Counted from the stretch's first letter, positions 9,557 to 18,274 are shown. The stretch: 64,000 nt of DNA from Clostridium gallinarum (GCF_014836325.1 NZ_JACSQZ010000011.1:1-64000), one strand, 5' to 3'. The notes: generated by a model not told the origin, from the letters alone. A program made the numbers and translations.

Positions 9557-10597
9557 ATGGAAAAATATTTTTCAAATGTTGAAACTCCAAAGGTAAGCAT
9601 AGCTCCAATGGTGGATAAAACTCATAGACACTTTAGATATTTTTCAAGAATTTTAACTAAAGATGCTCTTTTATATACAGAAATGATTACTGCTCAATCT
9701 ATCATTCATGGAGATAGAGATAAAATATTAAGTTTTAGAAAAGAAGAAGGTCCTGTTGCTCTTCAAATTGCAGCTTCAAATCCAGAAGATGCTTATAAAG
9801 CAGTTAAACTATCTAATGATTATGGATATAGTGAAATAAATTTAAATTGTGGCTGTCCGTCTGATAGAGTATCAGGTAATTTAATGGGGGCCGCATTAAT
9901 GTCTTCAAAAGATTTAGTATATGAAATTTTATGTGCAATGAAGGAAGCTACTAATAAACCTATTACTATAAAGCATAGAATAGGTATTGATGGAACAGGA
10001 GTATTAGATAATACTAGCAATAAAATTATAATGGAAGGTTATAATGACCTTTTAGATTTTTTAAACACAATATCTAAGGCTAAACCTGATAGATATACTA
10101 TTCATGCCCGCTCAGCTATATTAAAAGGATTAAGCCCAAAAGATAACAGAGAAATTCCACCTTTAGATTATAATATGGTTTATAACCTTAAAAAGGAATT
10201 TGACTATCTAAATATAGAAATAAATGGTGGATTTAAAACTATTGAATCCATCAAAGATGCTTTAACTAAAGTTGATGGCGTTATGATAGGAAGAGCTGCC
10301 TATGAAGATTGTTATCTTTTAGCTAATTTTTATAAACTTTATAATGGAAATGAAAATATCAAACCTATTTCTAGAGGTGATGCAATTAAAGCCTATATAC
10401 CTTATATAATTGAAGAGCTTGAAAATGGAAATAGTGTTCATTCTTTAGTTTCTCCTCTTCATAGCTTGTTCCAAGGTCAAAAAGGAAGTAAAAAATATAA
10501 ACAATTATTATCTTCATCTAATGTAAAAAAAGATAGTATATTAGATATATTAAATACAATACTTGAAACTATGCCAGAAGATATACTTTGGAATTAA
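9557..10597 (+). CDS. dusA: tRNA-dihydrouridine synthase, DusA type
   Basis: This 346-residue FMN enzyme reduces uridines in the tRNA D-loop using NADPH. It follows DusA closely: APMVDKTHRHFR at the N-terminus, YTEM, then NLNCGCPSDRV with catalytic C100, IHAR, GLSPKDNREIPPLDY and INGG. The DusA class (U20/U20a) is a better fit than the DusB-like enzymes usual in clostridia. A -10 TATAAT lies at 9516-9521, and GGAAGG precedes the start. The flavin reductase follows 49 bp downstream, possibly co-transcribed. Confidence 0.92.
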   Translation: MEKYFSNVETPKVSIAPMVDKTHRHFRYFSRILTKDALLYTEMITAQSIIHGDRDKILSFRKEEGPVALQIAASNPEDAYKAVKLSNDYGYSEINLNCGCPSDRVSGNLMGAALMSSKDLVYEILCAMKEATNKPITIKHRIGIDGTGVLDNTSNKIIMEGYNDLLDFLNTISKAKPDRYTIHARSAILKGLSPKDNREIPPLDYNMVYNLKKEFDYLNIEINGGFKTIESIKDALTKVDGVMIGRAAYEDCYLLANFYKLYNGNENIKPISRGDAIKAYIPYIIEELENGNSVHSLVSPLHSLFQGQKGSKKYKQLLSSSNVKKDSILDILNTILETMPEDILWN

Positions 10598-10646
10598 TAT
10601 TGTTTATTATTAATAAATTATTTTTAATATAAAAGGGGGATATATT

Positions 10647-11156
10647 ATGATCAATTATAAAGAAATTAATCCTAAAGAATTAAATGAAAATACTTTTAAG
10701 TTAATTGGATCTGATTGGATGCTTATTACTGCTGCTAAAGATGAAGCTATTAATACAATGACAGCTTCTTGGGGAGGTCTTGGTGTTCTTTGGAATAAAA
10801 ATGTTGCCTATATTTTTATTAGACCTCAAAGATACACTAAAGAATTTGTAGATGCATCTGATAAATTTTCTTTAACCTTCTTTGATGAAAGTTTCAAAAA
10901 AGATTTAAGCTATTTAGGAACCGTATCAGGAAGAGACGAGGATAAAATTTCAAAAACAAAACTTAATGTAAGCTATATTGAAAATATTCCAGTATTTAAT
11001 GAGGCAAAACTTACTATTCTATGTAGGAAGCTTTATGCTCAAGATTTAGATCCTAATTGCTTTATAGATAAAGATTTAGCTGATAAATGCTATCCTAATA
11101 AGGATTATCACACTGTTTATGTAGCTGAAATTGAGAAGGTATTAATTAAAGAATAA
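10647..11156 (+). CDS. flavin reductase-like (FMN split-barrel) protein
   Basis: This 169-residue protein belongs to the flavin-reductase/DIM6-NTAB fold, judged by the N-terminal SDWMLITAAKDEAINTMTASWG segment type, the VAYIFIRPQRYT strand and the SGRDEDK segment. It probably binds FMN and acts as a small NAD(P)H:flavin or quinone reductase. AAAGGGGG precedes the start. It lies downstream of dusA and ends at a strong two-way terminator. The physiological partner is unknown. Confidence 0.85.
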   Translation: MINYKEINPKELNENTFKLIGSDWMLITAAKDEAINTMTASWGGLGVLWNKNVAYIFIRPQRYTKEFVDASDKFSLTFFDESFKKDLSYLGTVSGRDEDKISKTKLNVSYIENIPVFNEAKLTILCRKLYAQDLDPNCFIDKDLADKCYPNKDYHTVYVAEIEKVLIKE

Positions 11157-11216
11157 TTTAAAAACAATTTTAAAAATCTCTTTATATTAATTATATTTCT
11201 AAATATCTTTATAATT

Positions 11217-11247
11217 AAAAAGAATCCTAAAAATTAGGATTCTTTTT
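11217..11247. terminator. strong bidirectional terminator
   Basis: A perfect 14-bp stem, AAAAAGAATCCTAA/TTAGGATTCTTTTT, has a 3-nt loop and gives a U-tract in both directions. On plus it ends the dusA/flavin-reductase transcript. On minus it would end the short Fur-controlled transcript. Confidence 0.9.
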
Positions 11248-11304
11248 ATGAAAAAATCAAACAAACACTATGAGAAATTTACTATATTTCATTACCTTGT
11301 AAAT

Positions 11305-11323
11305 GATAATGATTTTCATTAGC
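11305..11323 (-). promoter_or_regulatory. Fur box
   Basis: GATAATGATTTTCATTAGC matches the 19-bp consensus GATAATGATAATCATTATC at 16 positions. It lies immediately downstream of a minus-strand -10 element, where Fur binding would block transcription. Confidence 0.75.
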
Positions 11324-11330
11324 TATTTGT

Positions 11331-11359
11331 ATAATACATCCATTTTATGCTATTGTCAA
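11331..11359 (-). promoter_or_regulatory. sigma-A promoter with no annotated gene downstream
   Basis: A consensus TTGACA (11354-11359), a 17-bp spacer and TATTAT (11331-11336) drive leftward into the gap between convergent genes. Confidence 0.75.
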
Positions 11360-11445
11360 TATATATATATTTTTTCTTTTCTTACTATTTACTTTTTTAA
11401 AATTTAATTAGTTTAAAATATAAACTTATTTAATATATTTTAAAA

Positions 11446-11865
11446 CTAAAATTTGATTAAATTTAATCCTATTTCATCACTAAACTCTCTATCTACTTCT
11501 CCATTAATTATATTTATTATTATTTCTGAAGTTGCGCTTATAATAGCCTTATTTAAATGTCCACCAATACAAATTCCTTGTATATTTGCAAAAGTTCCAT
11601 GTATATGAAGATAAACTTCTCCATTCATTCTAGAAATGTTTCCTGTTAAATTAGTTATTTCAAAATCCTCTTCAAAAGTATTTGAGTAATATTTCTTTTC
11701 ATCTATTTTAAATAACCCAACAGTTACATAATTTGCTGCTCCAAGACCTAAAATTGAACCTAACTTTATATCTTCCTTTTTACAAAGTTCTGTTATTGCT
11801 TCAATAACTTCGTCACCTTTTTCTAATCTTAATACAACTGTTTGGTCAAAAATTCTATATTCCAT
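11446..11865 (-). CDS. PPC/DUF296-domain protein
   Basis: This 139-residue protein is essentially one PPC (plants and prokaryotes conserved) domain. The core is recognisable in GSILGLGAANYVTVG, then YLHIHGTFANIQG and GGHL; the clustered histidines are the likely metal ligands. Bacterial members form trimers and are suspected DNA-binding or small-ligand proteins, but no role is established. AGGAGGG precedes the ATG. A repeat-A hairpin lies about 50 bp upstream of the start. Confidence 0.85.
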   Translation of the reverse strand: MEYRIFDQTVVLRLEKGDEVIEAITELCKKEDIKLGSILGLGAANYVTVGLFKIDEKKYYSNTFEEDFEITNLTGNISRMNGEVYLHIHGTFANIQGICIGGHLNKAIISATSEIIINIINGEVDREFSDEIGLNLIKF

Positions 11866-11914
11866 TCTCTTCCCTCCTAAAAATATTTTATATTTATTTT
11901 ACCATAAAAATAAG

Positions 11915-12000
11915 GAAGTGTTAAAGTATCATATCCAGGTTCCGTCGCATACGCTCCAAGTCACCTTGCTATGATACTTTAACACTTCAAAACTGAAGGA
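11915..12000 (-). repeat. dispersed hairpin repeat, copy A
   Basis: Perfect 19-bp arms (11915-11933 and 11970-11988) enclose a 36-nt interior containing TCCGTCGCATACGCTCCAAG, one base different from copies B and C. AGGT/ACCT forms an inner pair. The flank AAAACTGAAGG (11990-11999) is shared with copy C. Read on the minus strand it ends in a T-rich stretch and could serve as a terminator downstream of brnQ. Confidence 0.8.
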
Positions 12001-12038
12001 TGGAAATTATAAAAGCTCTAATTCTTAACCTACAAATT

Positions 12039-12153
12039 TTATACTCCCTTACCTGAATCAGTAACTTCTATTAACTCTATAGGGAATCTTTCAAATATCT
12101 TTTGTTCTAATAAGTACTCATTATTAAATCTTATTGCCCAAGGTCTAATTACT
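12039..12153 (-). pseudogene. possible frameshifted C-terminal gene remnant
   Basis: Overlapping the last codons of brnQ is a stretch that reads IRPWAIRFNN in one frame. After a single extra T it reads EYLLEQKIFERFPIELIEVT and ends DSGKGV plus TAA in another. The joined peptide looks like a natural protein C-terminus cut off by brnQ. I cannot name its parent, and in AT-rich DNA a chance reading is possible. Confidence 0.25.
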
Positions 12154-13509
12154 CATTTGTCCTTCAAAATCTCTATTTGTTGATATATTTTCATCTTTTA
12201 TAAATTTCAATATTAATCCCAAAACAATTCCTAAAATAGCTGGTGCAAGCCATGATAATCCTTCTTTATAAAGTGGTAATACTGCTATCATATTAGTTAA
12301 AATATCTATTTTCATTCCAACTTGTCCTAATGAATCAATTACACTGACAACTCCTGTTAATAATATAGTAAGACCATATATGTATTTACTACCTTTAAAT
12401 ATAAAATCTAACATAGCTAATACTATAAGCATTATTGCAATTGGATATATAGCATTTAATATTGGTACTGATATGCTAAGAATTTTAGTTAATCCCATAT
12501 TAGCAGATAGTAAGCTAAAAACAGATAATATTGCTACCCATTTTTCATAGGATATTTTTTCACTTAAAGTGGTAAAATATTGGCTACATGAAGTTATAAG
12601 TCCAATGCAAGTTGTTAAACATGCTAAAGTGAAAATTAAAGCTAATAATACAGCTCCTGGTTTTCCAAATATGTACGTAGTTACATTAGTTAATGTTTGA
12701 GCTCCATTTTCACTTACTCCAAACATACCTCTACTTGTTGCACCTAAATGAGCTAACATAGCATATATAACAGCAAGTAATCCACCTGCCATAACTCCAG
12801 CTTTTATAGATAATTTCACAACTTTTTTCTCATCTGTTACTCCCTTTGATTTAATTGCTAGTGCTATAACAATTCCAAAGTTTAATGCTGCAATAGTATC
12901 CATAGTTAAATAGCCATCTAAAAATCCTTTAAAAAATGAAGATGTTTCATAACCATTTACAGCTACTTCATAACTTCCTAAAGGTTTTACAAAAGATCCT
13001 GCAACCATAATTAAAATTAAAGCTAATAATGCTGGTGTTAATATTTTTCCCATACGATCGACTAATTTACTAGGTGATAAAGATAACCAATATGCTACTG
13101 AGAAAAATACAAGTGTATATAAAAATAATGCTAATTTTAATGAAACACTTTCAGGTAAGTAAGGTGCAACCGCCATTTCAAAAGGTAAACTTCCTGCTCT
13201 TGGAATACCAAGTCCAGGTCCAATAGATAAATATATTAAAACTGTAAATACAGTTGCAAAAACTGGATTTACCCTTTTAGCTAAATTAGTTAATCCACCA
13301 GACTTTGCTACAGCTATAACTCCGAGTACCGGGAACCCAACTGCTGTAATAAAGAATCCTAATAATACTATCCAAGTTTTTTCTCCTGCTGCTTCTCCCA
13401 TAAATGGTGGAAAAATTAAGTTACCAGCTCCAAAAAATAGTGAAAAAAGCATTAATCCTATTAATACTAAGTCCTTTTTAGATAGATTTTCTTTTGATAA
13501 ATTGTTCAT
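12145..13509 (-). CDS. brnQ: branched-chain amino acid:cation symporter BrnQ
   Basis: This 454-residue protein has about 12 membrane spans and the characteristic start of the LIVCS family (LFFGAGNLIFPPFMGEAAG) plus IPRAGSLPFE. It imports leucine, isoleucine and valine with Na+ or H+. It stands alone behind a T-box leader whose specifier reads AUC, so expression should rise when uncharged tRNA-Ile accumulates. The start is preceded by AGGGGGT. Confidence 0.95.
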   Translation of the reverse strand: MNNLSKENLSKKDLVLIGLMLFSLFFGAGNLIFPPFMGEAAGEKTWIVLLGFFITAVGFPVLGVIAVAKSGGLTNLAKRVNPVFATVFTVLIYLSIGPGLGIPRAGSLPFEMAVAPYLPESVSLKLALFLYTLVFFSVAYWLSLSPSKLVDRMGKILTPALLALILIMVAGSFVKPLGSYEVAVNGYETSSFFKGFLDGYLTMDTIAALNFGIVIALAIKSKGVTDEKKVVKLSIKAGVMAGGLLAVIYAMLAHLGATSRGMFGVSENGAQTLTNVTTYIFGKPGAVLLALIFTLACLTTCIGLITSCSQYFTTLSEKISYEKWVAILSVFSLLSANMGLTKILSISVPILNAIYPIAIMLIVLAMLDFIFKGSKYIYGLTILLTGVVSVIDSLGQVGMKIDILTNMIAVLPLYKEGLSWLAPAILGIVLGLILKFIKDENISTNRDFEGQMSN

Positions 13510-13540
13510 TTCATAACCCCCTGTTTATTAAAAAATAAAA

Positions 13541-13822
13541 TAAAAAAACCGTCCCTTGAAAACAAGGGACGGAAATATCCGCGTTACCACCCTAATTCTA
13601 TAAATAATTAAAAATATATTTATAGCACTCAGTTACGTATCTATCAATACGCTTATCTTTTAACGGTGAAAGCTTCCGTCAATGCTTACTATACTTTTCA
13701 GCATTGCTTCTCAGAGATGATTTTCAATCGTTTCTTGAACATTGGCTTTCAGCAAATACCAACTCTCTGTTGAACAAAATAACAACTTACTTTTTCTCTT
13801 CATAGAATTTATTAAATTATTT
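13541..13822 (-). ncRNA. T-box riboswitch (isoleucine specifier) controlling brnQ
   Basis: The minus strand carries a Stem I with AGAGAGTTGGT and a specifier loop AAATCATCTCTGAG (13711-13724). The T-box TGGTAACGCGG (13579-13589) and a terminator with arms CCGTCCCTTG/CAAGGGACGG (13549-13572) plus T7 follow. Whichever of the two possible triplets is read, the specifier is ATC (isoleucine). Uncharged tRNA-Ile would stabilise the antiterminator. Confidence 0.93.
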
Positions 13823-13828
13823 ACCTTA

Positions 13829-13857
13829 ATATTACATCTATTTTATTTATATGTCAA
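13829..13857 (-). promoter_or_regulatory. promoter of the T-box/brnQ transcript
   Basis: TTGACA (13852-13857), a 17-bp spacer and TAATAT (13829-13834) lie just ahead of the T-box leader. The promoter ends 3 bp from the stop of the yjdM gene. Confidence 0.8.
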
Positions 13858-13859
13858 TA

Positions 13860-14201
13860 TTATATTTTTTTTACAAATTCAGATTTTAATTTCATAGCAC
13901 CAAAACCATCAATTTTACAATCTATGTTATGATCACCTTCAACTAATTTTATATTCTTAACTTTAGTTCCTTGCTTTAATGGAGCTGAACTTCCTTTAAC
14001 TTTTAAATCCTTAATTATAGTAACTGAATCTCCATCTTTTAATATATTTCCATTAGAATCTTTTACTATTAATTCATCATCATTACTTTCATTTTCTGAA
14101 CCTAAAGTCCATTCATAAGCACATTCTGGGCATATTAAAATACTTCCATCTTCATATGTATATTCTGAATTACATTTTGGACAATTTGGTAAATTTAGCA
14201 T
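13860..14201 (-). CDS. yjdM: YjdM/PhnA-family zinc-ribbon protein
   Basis: This 113-residue protein has an N-terminal zinc ribbon (CPKC at about 8-11 and CPEC at about 24-27). The PhnA C-terminal domain follows ([20 protein letters not shown], then LKVKGSS and GTKVKNIKL). The family was once linked to phosphonate use, but no such genes are nearby and the function remains unknown. GGAGG precedes the ATG. The gene appears monocistronic. Confidence 0.92.
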   Translation of the reverse strand: MLNLPNCPKCNSEYTYEDGSILICPECAYEWTLGSENESNDDELIVKDSNGNILKDGDSVTIIKDLKVKGSSAPLKQGTKVKNIKLVEGDHNIDCKIDGFGAMKLKSEFVKKI

Positions 14202-14562
14202 TAGTTATTCCTCCATTATTTCAATATAATATATAAGCCTTTCCTTACATTTCTTTATACTATCATATACATAATATTTTTACAAATACTTAACTACTTT
14301 ATTCCTATATATCAATTATTATTATCTATAATTGAATTTATTGGTATTCAAAATTTTCATAAGTAAATTTATATATGATCATACTAAAATTATAATATAT
14401 ACACATAGGAAGATTTACCTCTAAATAAAACTAAATATGATTTATAAAACAATTTCCTGATAAGTTTAAATAATTAAAAGGACTTCAAGTTATTGATTGA
14501 AGTCCTTTTAATATAATTTTATTTCAATATTATATTTTAATTTTTTATTATATTCCTATCTA
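14202..14562. other. intergenic region upstream of yjdM
   Basis: This 361-bp gap holds the yjdM RBS and a strong terminator for the hydrolase (14473-14512). The minus-strand run TTGTAA-17 bp-TAGTAT is a weak promoter candidate for yjdM. Nothing else is recognised. Confidence 0.5.
14473..14512 (-). terminator. terminator of the alpha/beta hydrolase gene
   Basis: A perfect 16-bp stem, ATTAAAAGGACTTCAA/TTGAAGTCCTTTTAAT, has an 8-nt loop and carries its own U-rich 3' arm. Confidence 0.85.
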
Positions 14563-15534
14563 TTATTGAATGTATTTATCTAAAAAACTAAATACCTTAT
14601 CATAATAAGTTTTTGGATCTACATCCGGCGCGGAACCATGACCTGCTCCATCAATTATTAAAATATCCTTTTCGCAATTAGCTGCTTCATATAATCTATA
14701 TACCATTTCTGTAGGTACATATGTATCATTTCCCCCGTGAGTAAATAAAATTGGAGTTTTGGATTTTTTAACTTGCTCTAATGCTGAAGCCTCATGGAAA
14801 TTATACTTAGCTTTAATACTAGTTACTATTTCTGCTGCATTTAAAATTGGAAACTTTGGTAATCCAAATCTCTCATATAATTGTGCTCCAAACATCTCTT
14901 CTACAGATGTATAACCACAATCCTCAACTATAGCTTTAACATTGCTTGGTAAATTTTCTCCAGAAGTCATCATTACTGTAGCTCCTCCCATAGATTCCCC
15001 ATAAAGCACTATCTGTGAATTATTATCTAAAGATAATATATAATCTATCCAAAGTAACATATCCTTTCTATCTAACCATCCCATACCTATATATTTCCCA
15101 TCGCTATTTCCATGCGCTCTCATATCAGGAGTTAATACATTATAACCTTTATTATAAAAGTTTAATGCAATAGGTTGTACATCTTCATGACTAGAAGTAT
15201 ATCCATGGGCTATAATTACCCATTTATCACTTTTTTCATCTTGAAAATATAGTTTTCCCCAAAGATTTAGACCATCTTCTGATTGTATAGTTGTATCTTC
15301 TGTTTTAACATTCTTTAACCAATTTAAAACATCTTCCTTGGATTTTTCTTTATTAATTTTTTCTATATCACTTTCTATTGATTGTGGTGCATTTGGATCT
15401 ACATTAGCCTGAGTTACTATTCCTTCTTGTCTAACAAGTGCATAATTAAAAAAATAATTTCCTACAAAACCTAGCCCCAAAATAATCAATAAGAATATTG
15501 AAGCTGAAATTGAAATTATAAATTTCTTATTCAT
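14563..15534 (-). CDS. membrane-anchored alpha/beta hydrolase
   Basis: This 323-residue alpha/beta hydrolase has an N-terminal anchor (about residues 5-25). The oxyanion-region motif HGYTSSHED, the nucleophile elbow GESMGG and a late GGNDTYVP (Asp) and GAGHG (His) complete the Ser-Asp-His triad. The catalytic domain should lie outside the membrane. I chose the ATG at 15534 because AGGAGG lies 7 nt upstream; an in-frame ATG at 15555 would put that RBS inside the coding region. The substrate is unknown (ester, peptide or acyl). Confidence 0.88.
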   Translation of the reverse strand: MNKKFIISISASIFLLIILGLGFVGNYFFNYALVRQEGIVTQANVDPNAPQSIESDIEKINKEKSKEDVLNWLKNVKTEDTTIQSEDGLNLWGKLYFQDEKSDKWVIIAHGYTSSHEDVQPIALNFYNKGYNVLTPDMRAHGNSDGKYIGMGWLDRKDMLLWIDYILSLDNNSQIVLYGESMGGATVMMTSGENLPSNVKAIVEDCGYTSVEEMFGAQLYERFGLPKFPILNAAEIVTSIKAKYNFHEASALEQVKKSKTPILFTHGGNDTYVPTEMVYRLYEAANCEKDILIIDGAGHGSAPDVDPKTYYDKVFSFLDKYIQ

Positions 15535-15567
15535 ATATGTCCTCCTAATCGTCATTTATGTTTTATT

Positions 15568-15596
15568 ATTTTATATTCAAATACTTTGATTGTCAA
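15568..15596 (-). promoter_or_regulatory. promoter of the alpha/beta hydrolase gene
   Basis: TTGACA (15591-15596), a 17-bp spacer and TAAAAT (15568-15573) lie about 35 bp before the start. Confidence 0.75.
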
Positions 15597-15710
15597 TTTA
15601 TTTTGTAAGATAATTACATTAAATGTTATGAAAATGCACTTATTAGAATCTGATTTTTGCTACTATAAATAAAGTTATCCATAGATTCGACTTTATTATA
15701 ATTTCATATT

Positions 15711-16253
15711 TTATTTGTTTATAACTACTCCTTGTAACCCTTCAATAACCTCTAAAGTTTTTAAATGTAAGTTTTCATCAAAACTCGCACAAAGACTTGC
15801 ATCTACAACTATTTCTGCATTTCTATATTGAGATTGAAACATTACAAAGTTACTTATTACACATATGTTAGTAACAACTCCTACTATTTCTATTAAATCT
15901 ATATCTTCTCCAAGTTCCTTTGATATTTTGCTCATATCTTGTGGAGAAATTCCAAATCCGTATTTATTAATATGAATAGTATTTTTATTTTCTTTAAACT
16001 CTTTTAATCTACCGTATAAATTATGCCCTTCAGTCCCTTTAATACAATGAACTATAGGTAAATTTTTTCCCTCTCTACTTTCTAAATAATTTTCTTCATG
16101 GGTATCATAAGTAAATAACACCTTATTTCCATCTTTTATATATTCATTTACCTTATTATAAATTCCATCTTCTAAAGTAGTAGCCTTTTCAAAACCTAAT
16201 GCTCCATTAACAAAATCCTTTTGATAATCAATAACTACTAATAACTTTTTCAT
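15711..16253 (-). CDS. nicotinamidase-like cysteine hydrolase (isochorismatase family)
   Basis: This 180-residue protein has the isochorismatase/nicotinamidase triad D9 (VIDYQKDF), K97 (INKYGF) and C131 (VTNICV). Likely metal ligands follow the PncA pattern at D50-x-H52 and H69. It would convert nicotinamide to nicotinate for NAD salvage. A nicotinate-using route also fits the presence of nadE 14 kb away. Related hydrolases share the fold, so the assignment is probable rather than certain. The RBS AGGAGG immediately precedes the start region. Confidence 0.8.
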   Translation of the reverse strand: MKKLLVVIDYQKDFVNGALGFEKATTLEDGIYNKVNEYIKDGNKVLFTYDTHEENYLESREGKNLPIVHCIKGTEGHNLYGRLKEFKENKNTIHINKYGFGISPQDMSKISKELGEDIDLIEIVGVVTNICVISNFVMFQSQYRNAEIVVDASLCASFDENLHLKTLEVIEGLQGVVINK

Positions 16254-16416
16254 TTTATCCTCCTAAATTTAAAAATATAACCACTTATCTATAAGCTTAA
16301 TTATATACTTATTTTTTTATTTTGTATAAGCTTTCATAACCTAATATATTAATTTCTAAAAAATATTATAAACCTCATACATATTTAACACATTTTCTTA
16401 CCACAAAAATATTTGA

Positions 16417-16445
16417 TTTACAAACTATTTGATATCTGATAATAT
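16417..16445 (+). promoter_or_regulatory. promoter of the M28 peptidase gene
   Basis: TTTACA (16417-16422), a 17-bp spacer and TAATAT (16440-16445) lie about 37 bp before the start. Confidence 0.65.
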
Positions 16446-16481
16446 TTTTACATAATTTATTATTAAACAAAGGAGTTTTTT

Positions 16482-18131
16482 ATGAATAAAAATAAAAGTA
16501 CAAGCTATATTATATTATTTTTTATAATTTGTCTATTTGGTATTTTAGGACTTAATTCACTTAATCCTTCAAAACCTAATTACGATGATTTATCAAAAAT
16601 TAATGTCAATAATCTAATGACTCATATAAGTCAAATTGCAAAAGAACCACATTCAATTTATGATGTAGAAGCTAAAGGAAAAGTTAGAGATTATTTGACT
16701 TCAGAACTAAATAAATTAGGAGCTTCTCCAAAAATATATGAATATAATGATGTTTATGTAAAAAGAAGTGATAGTTATGAAGATCTTCAAAATATTTATG
16801 CTGAAATTAAAGGTAAATCTGATTCTTACATCATGCTAGTAACTCACTATGATAGTTCTCGTGCTAAAGCTGAACGTTATGCTGAAAAAGATGGTTCTCA
16901 TGGGGCTGCCGATGCAGGATATGGTCTATCTACAATTCTTGAAACTCTAAGAGTTATAAAAGAAAATAATATAGAACTTGAAAATGGTATAAAAATCTTA
17001 TTTACTGATGGAGAAGAAGCTGGACTTTTAGGAGCTAAAGAAGCTGTCAATGAGGCTGAAATTTTTAATGGAGTAAATTATTTAATAAATCTTGAAGCTA
17101 GAGGTACTAGCGGACCAGCTGTAATGTTTGAAACAAGTCCTAACAATTCAGCTATAGTCGATTTATATAGTTCAACTGATAAGGCTTTTTCATATTCAAT
17201 AACACCTGAAATATATAGACTTTTACCAAATGGAACAGATTTTACTGTATTCCTTGAAAACAAAATTCCTGGCATCAATATAAGTGTATTAGATGGTATG
17301 GAAAATTATCATACCCCTAATGATAATCCTAATAATTTAAGTTATGAATCTATGCAACATTATGGTGATCAAGTTTTACCTATAGTTACAGAGTTTGTAT
17401 CCAATAGTAAATACTCCGATTCATCTGCTCTTATTAGTAATGATGATAGTATATTCTTTAGTCTTGGAAATCTATTTATTAAATATTCAAAAGCTACTAA
17501 CTATATACTAATCTCTTTAATATTAATTTGTATAATATATCTTTATATGAACTTAAAATCTAAAAATTTAATAAAAGTATTTAAATATACATTTATAAAT
17601 CTAGTATATACCGTAATCAGTATGGGAATAGCTTATTTTCTTACTAGAGTATTAGCTATCATAAATGGTAGACAATTTAAAATAACTTATTTACCACTTA
17701 TAAAATATGAATCTACTATTTTAATACTATTTATATTAATTACTTTTATTGGATATATATTTACAATAAAAAAATTTACTCATAATTTAAAAGAAAAAAA
17801 TGAATATTTGATAGGCTCATTAGTACTATTATTGCTATTATCTATAATTCTAACTTTATCATTGCCTGGTGCTAGCTATATAACTGTTTTCCCTGGAGTT
17901 TTAATTTCTATAACTTCAGTTATTACAAAAGCTTTAAAGGATAAATATAATCTTTCTTGTATAATGCTTATTCCAATTGCATTAATCACTTTATTATTTG
18001 TTCCAACTGTATATCTATTTAATGCTGCCTTAACGCTAGGTGGTCTTTGTGCAAATATATTATTTGTTATGATTGGATTTATATCTATAATTTCAAGTAG
18101 TATTTTTATTAAAGGAATAAATACATATTAG
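16482..18131 (+). CDS. M28-family membrane metallopeptidase
   Basis: This 549-residue protein has one N-terminal span, an extracytoplasmic M28 di-zinc aminopeptidase domain (about 40-310) and a C-terminal block of about six spans (about 340-545). The zinc and catalytic residues are visible: H122, D144, E178/E179, E205 and H277 (NYHTPND). The fusion of M28 with a multi-span tail recalls ER-type M28 peptidases such as Pff1. It would trim peptides at the outer membrane face. AAAGGAG precedes the ATG. It is a single-gene unit. Confidence 0.9.
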   Translation: MNKNKSTSYIILFFIICLFGILGLNSLNPSKPNYDDLSKINVNNLMTHISQIAKEPHSIYDVEAKGKVRDYLTSELNKLGASPKIYEYNDVYVKRSDSYEDLQNIYAEIKGKSDSYIMLVTHYDSSRAKAERYAEKDGSHGAADAGYGLSTILETLRVIKENNIELENGIKILFTDGEEAGLLGAKEAVNEAEIFNGVNYLINLEARGTSGPAVMFETSPNNSAIVDLYSSTDKAFSYSITPEIYRLLPNGTDFTVFLENKIPGINISVLDGMENYHTPNDNPNNLSYESMQHYGDQVLPIVTEFVSNSKYSDSSALISNDDSIFFSLGNLFIKYSKATNYILISLILICIIYLYMNLKSKNLIKVFKYTFINLVYTVISMGIAYFLTRVLAIINGRQFKITYLPLIKYESTILILFILITFIGYIFTIKKFTHNLKEKNEYLIGSLVLLLLLSIILTLSLPGASYITVFPGVLISITSVITKALKDKYNLSCIMLIPIALITLLFVPTVYLFNAALTLGGLCANILFVMIGFISIISSSIFIKGINTY

Positions 18132-18149
18132 AATATTAACAATAAATAA

Positions 18150-18188
18150 AAATAATAGCTCTATTTAAACTAGAGTTATTATTTTTAT
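18150..18188 (+). terminator. terminator of the M28 peptidase gene
   Basis: A 13-bp stem with one G-U pair, AATAATAGCTCTA/TAGAGTTATTATT, is followed by TTTATTT. Confidence 0.8.
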
Positions 18189-18274
18189 TTGAAAGAAATT
18201 AAGTTATATATAGAATATTTAATATATATTATATATAATATTCTTATTATAATTTTAAGAGGTGATTAATTTAT

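Larger units (their letters stand above)
11217..11324 (-). ncRNA. putative Fur-regulated small RNA (about 108 nt)
   Basis: A good minus-strand promoter (11331-11359) predicts a start near 11324, and a strong terminator ends at 11217. This defines a transcript of about 108 nt in the gap between convergent genes. No gene of normal size lies inside. The only ORF is an 11-codon MKYSKFLIVFV with its ATG only about 2 nt after AAGG. A Fur box lies at the start site. It may be an iron-responsive sRNA or the leader of a lost iron gene. Confidence 0.5.

Noticed and set aside
11245-11359. Possible CRISPR-like or attenuator interpretation of the Fur-box region
   Set aside because: There are no repeated units and no leader peptide with codon runs; a Fur-controlled promoter and a terminator explain it better.
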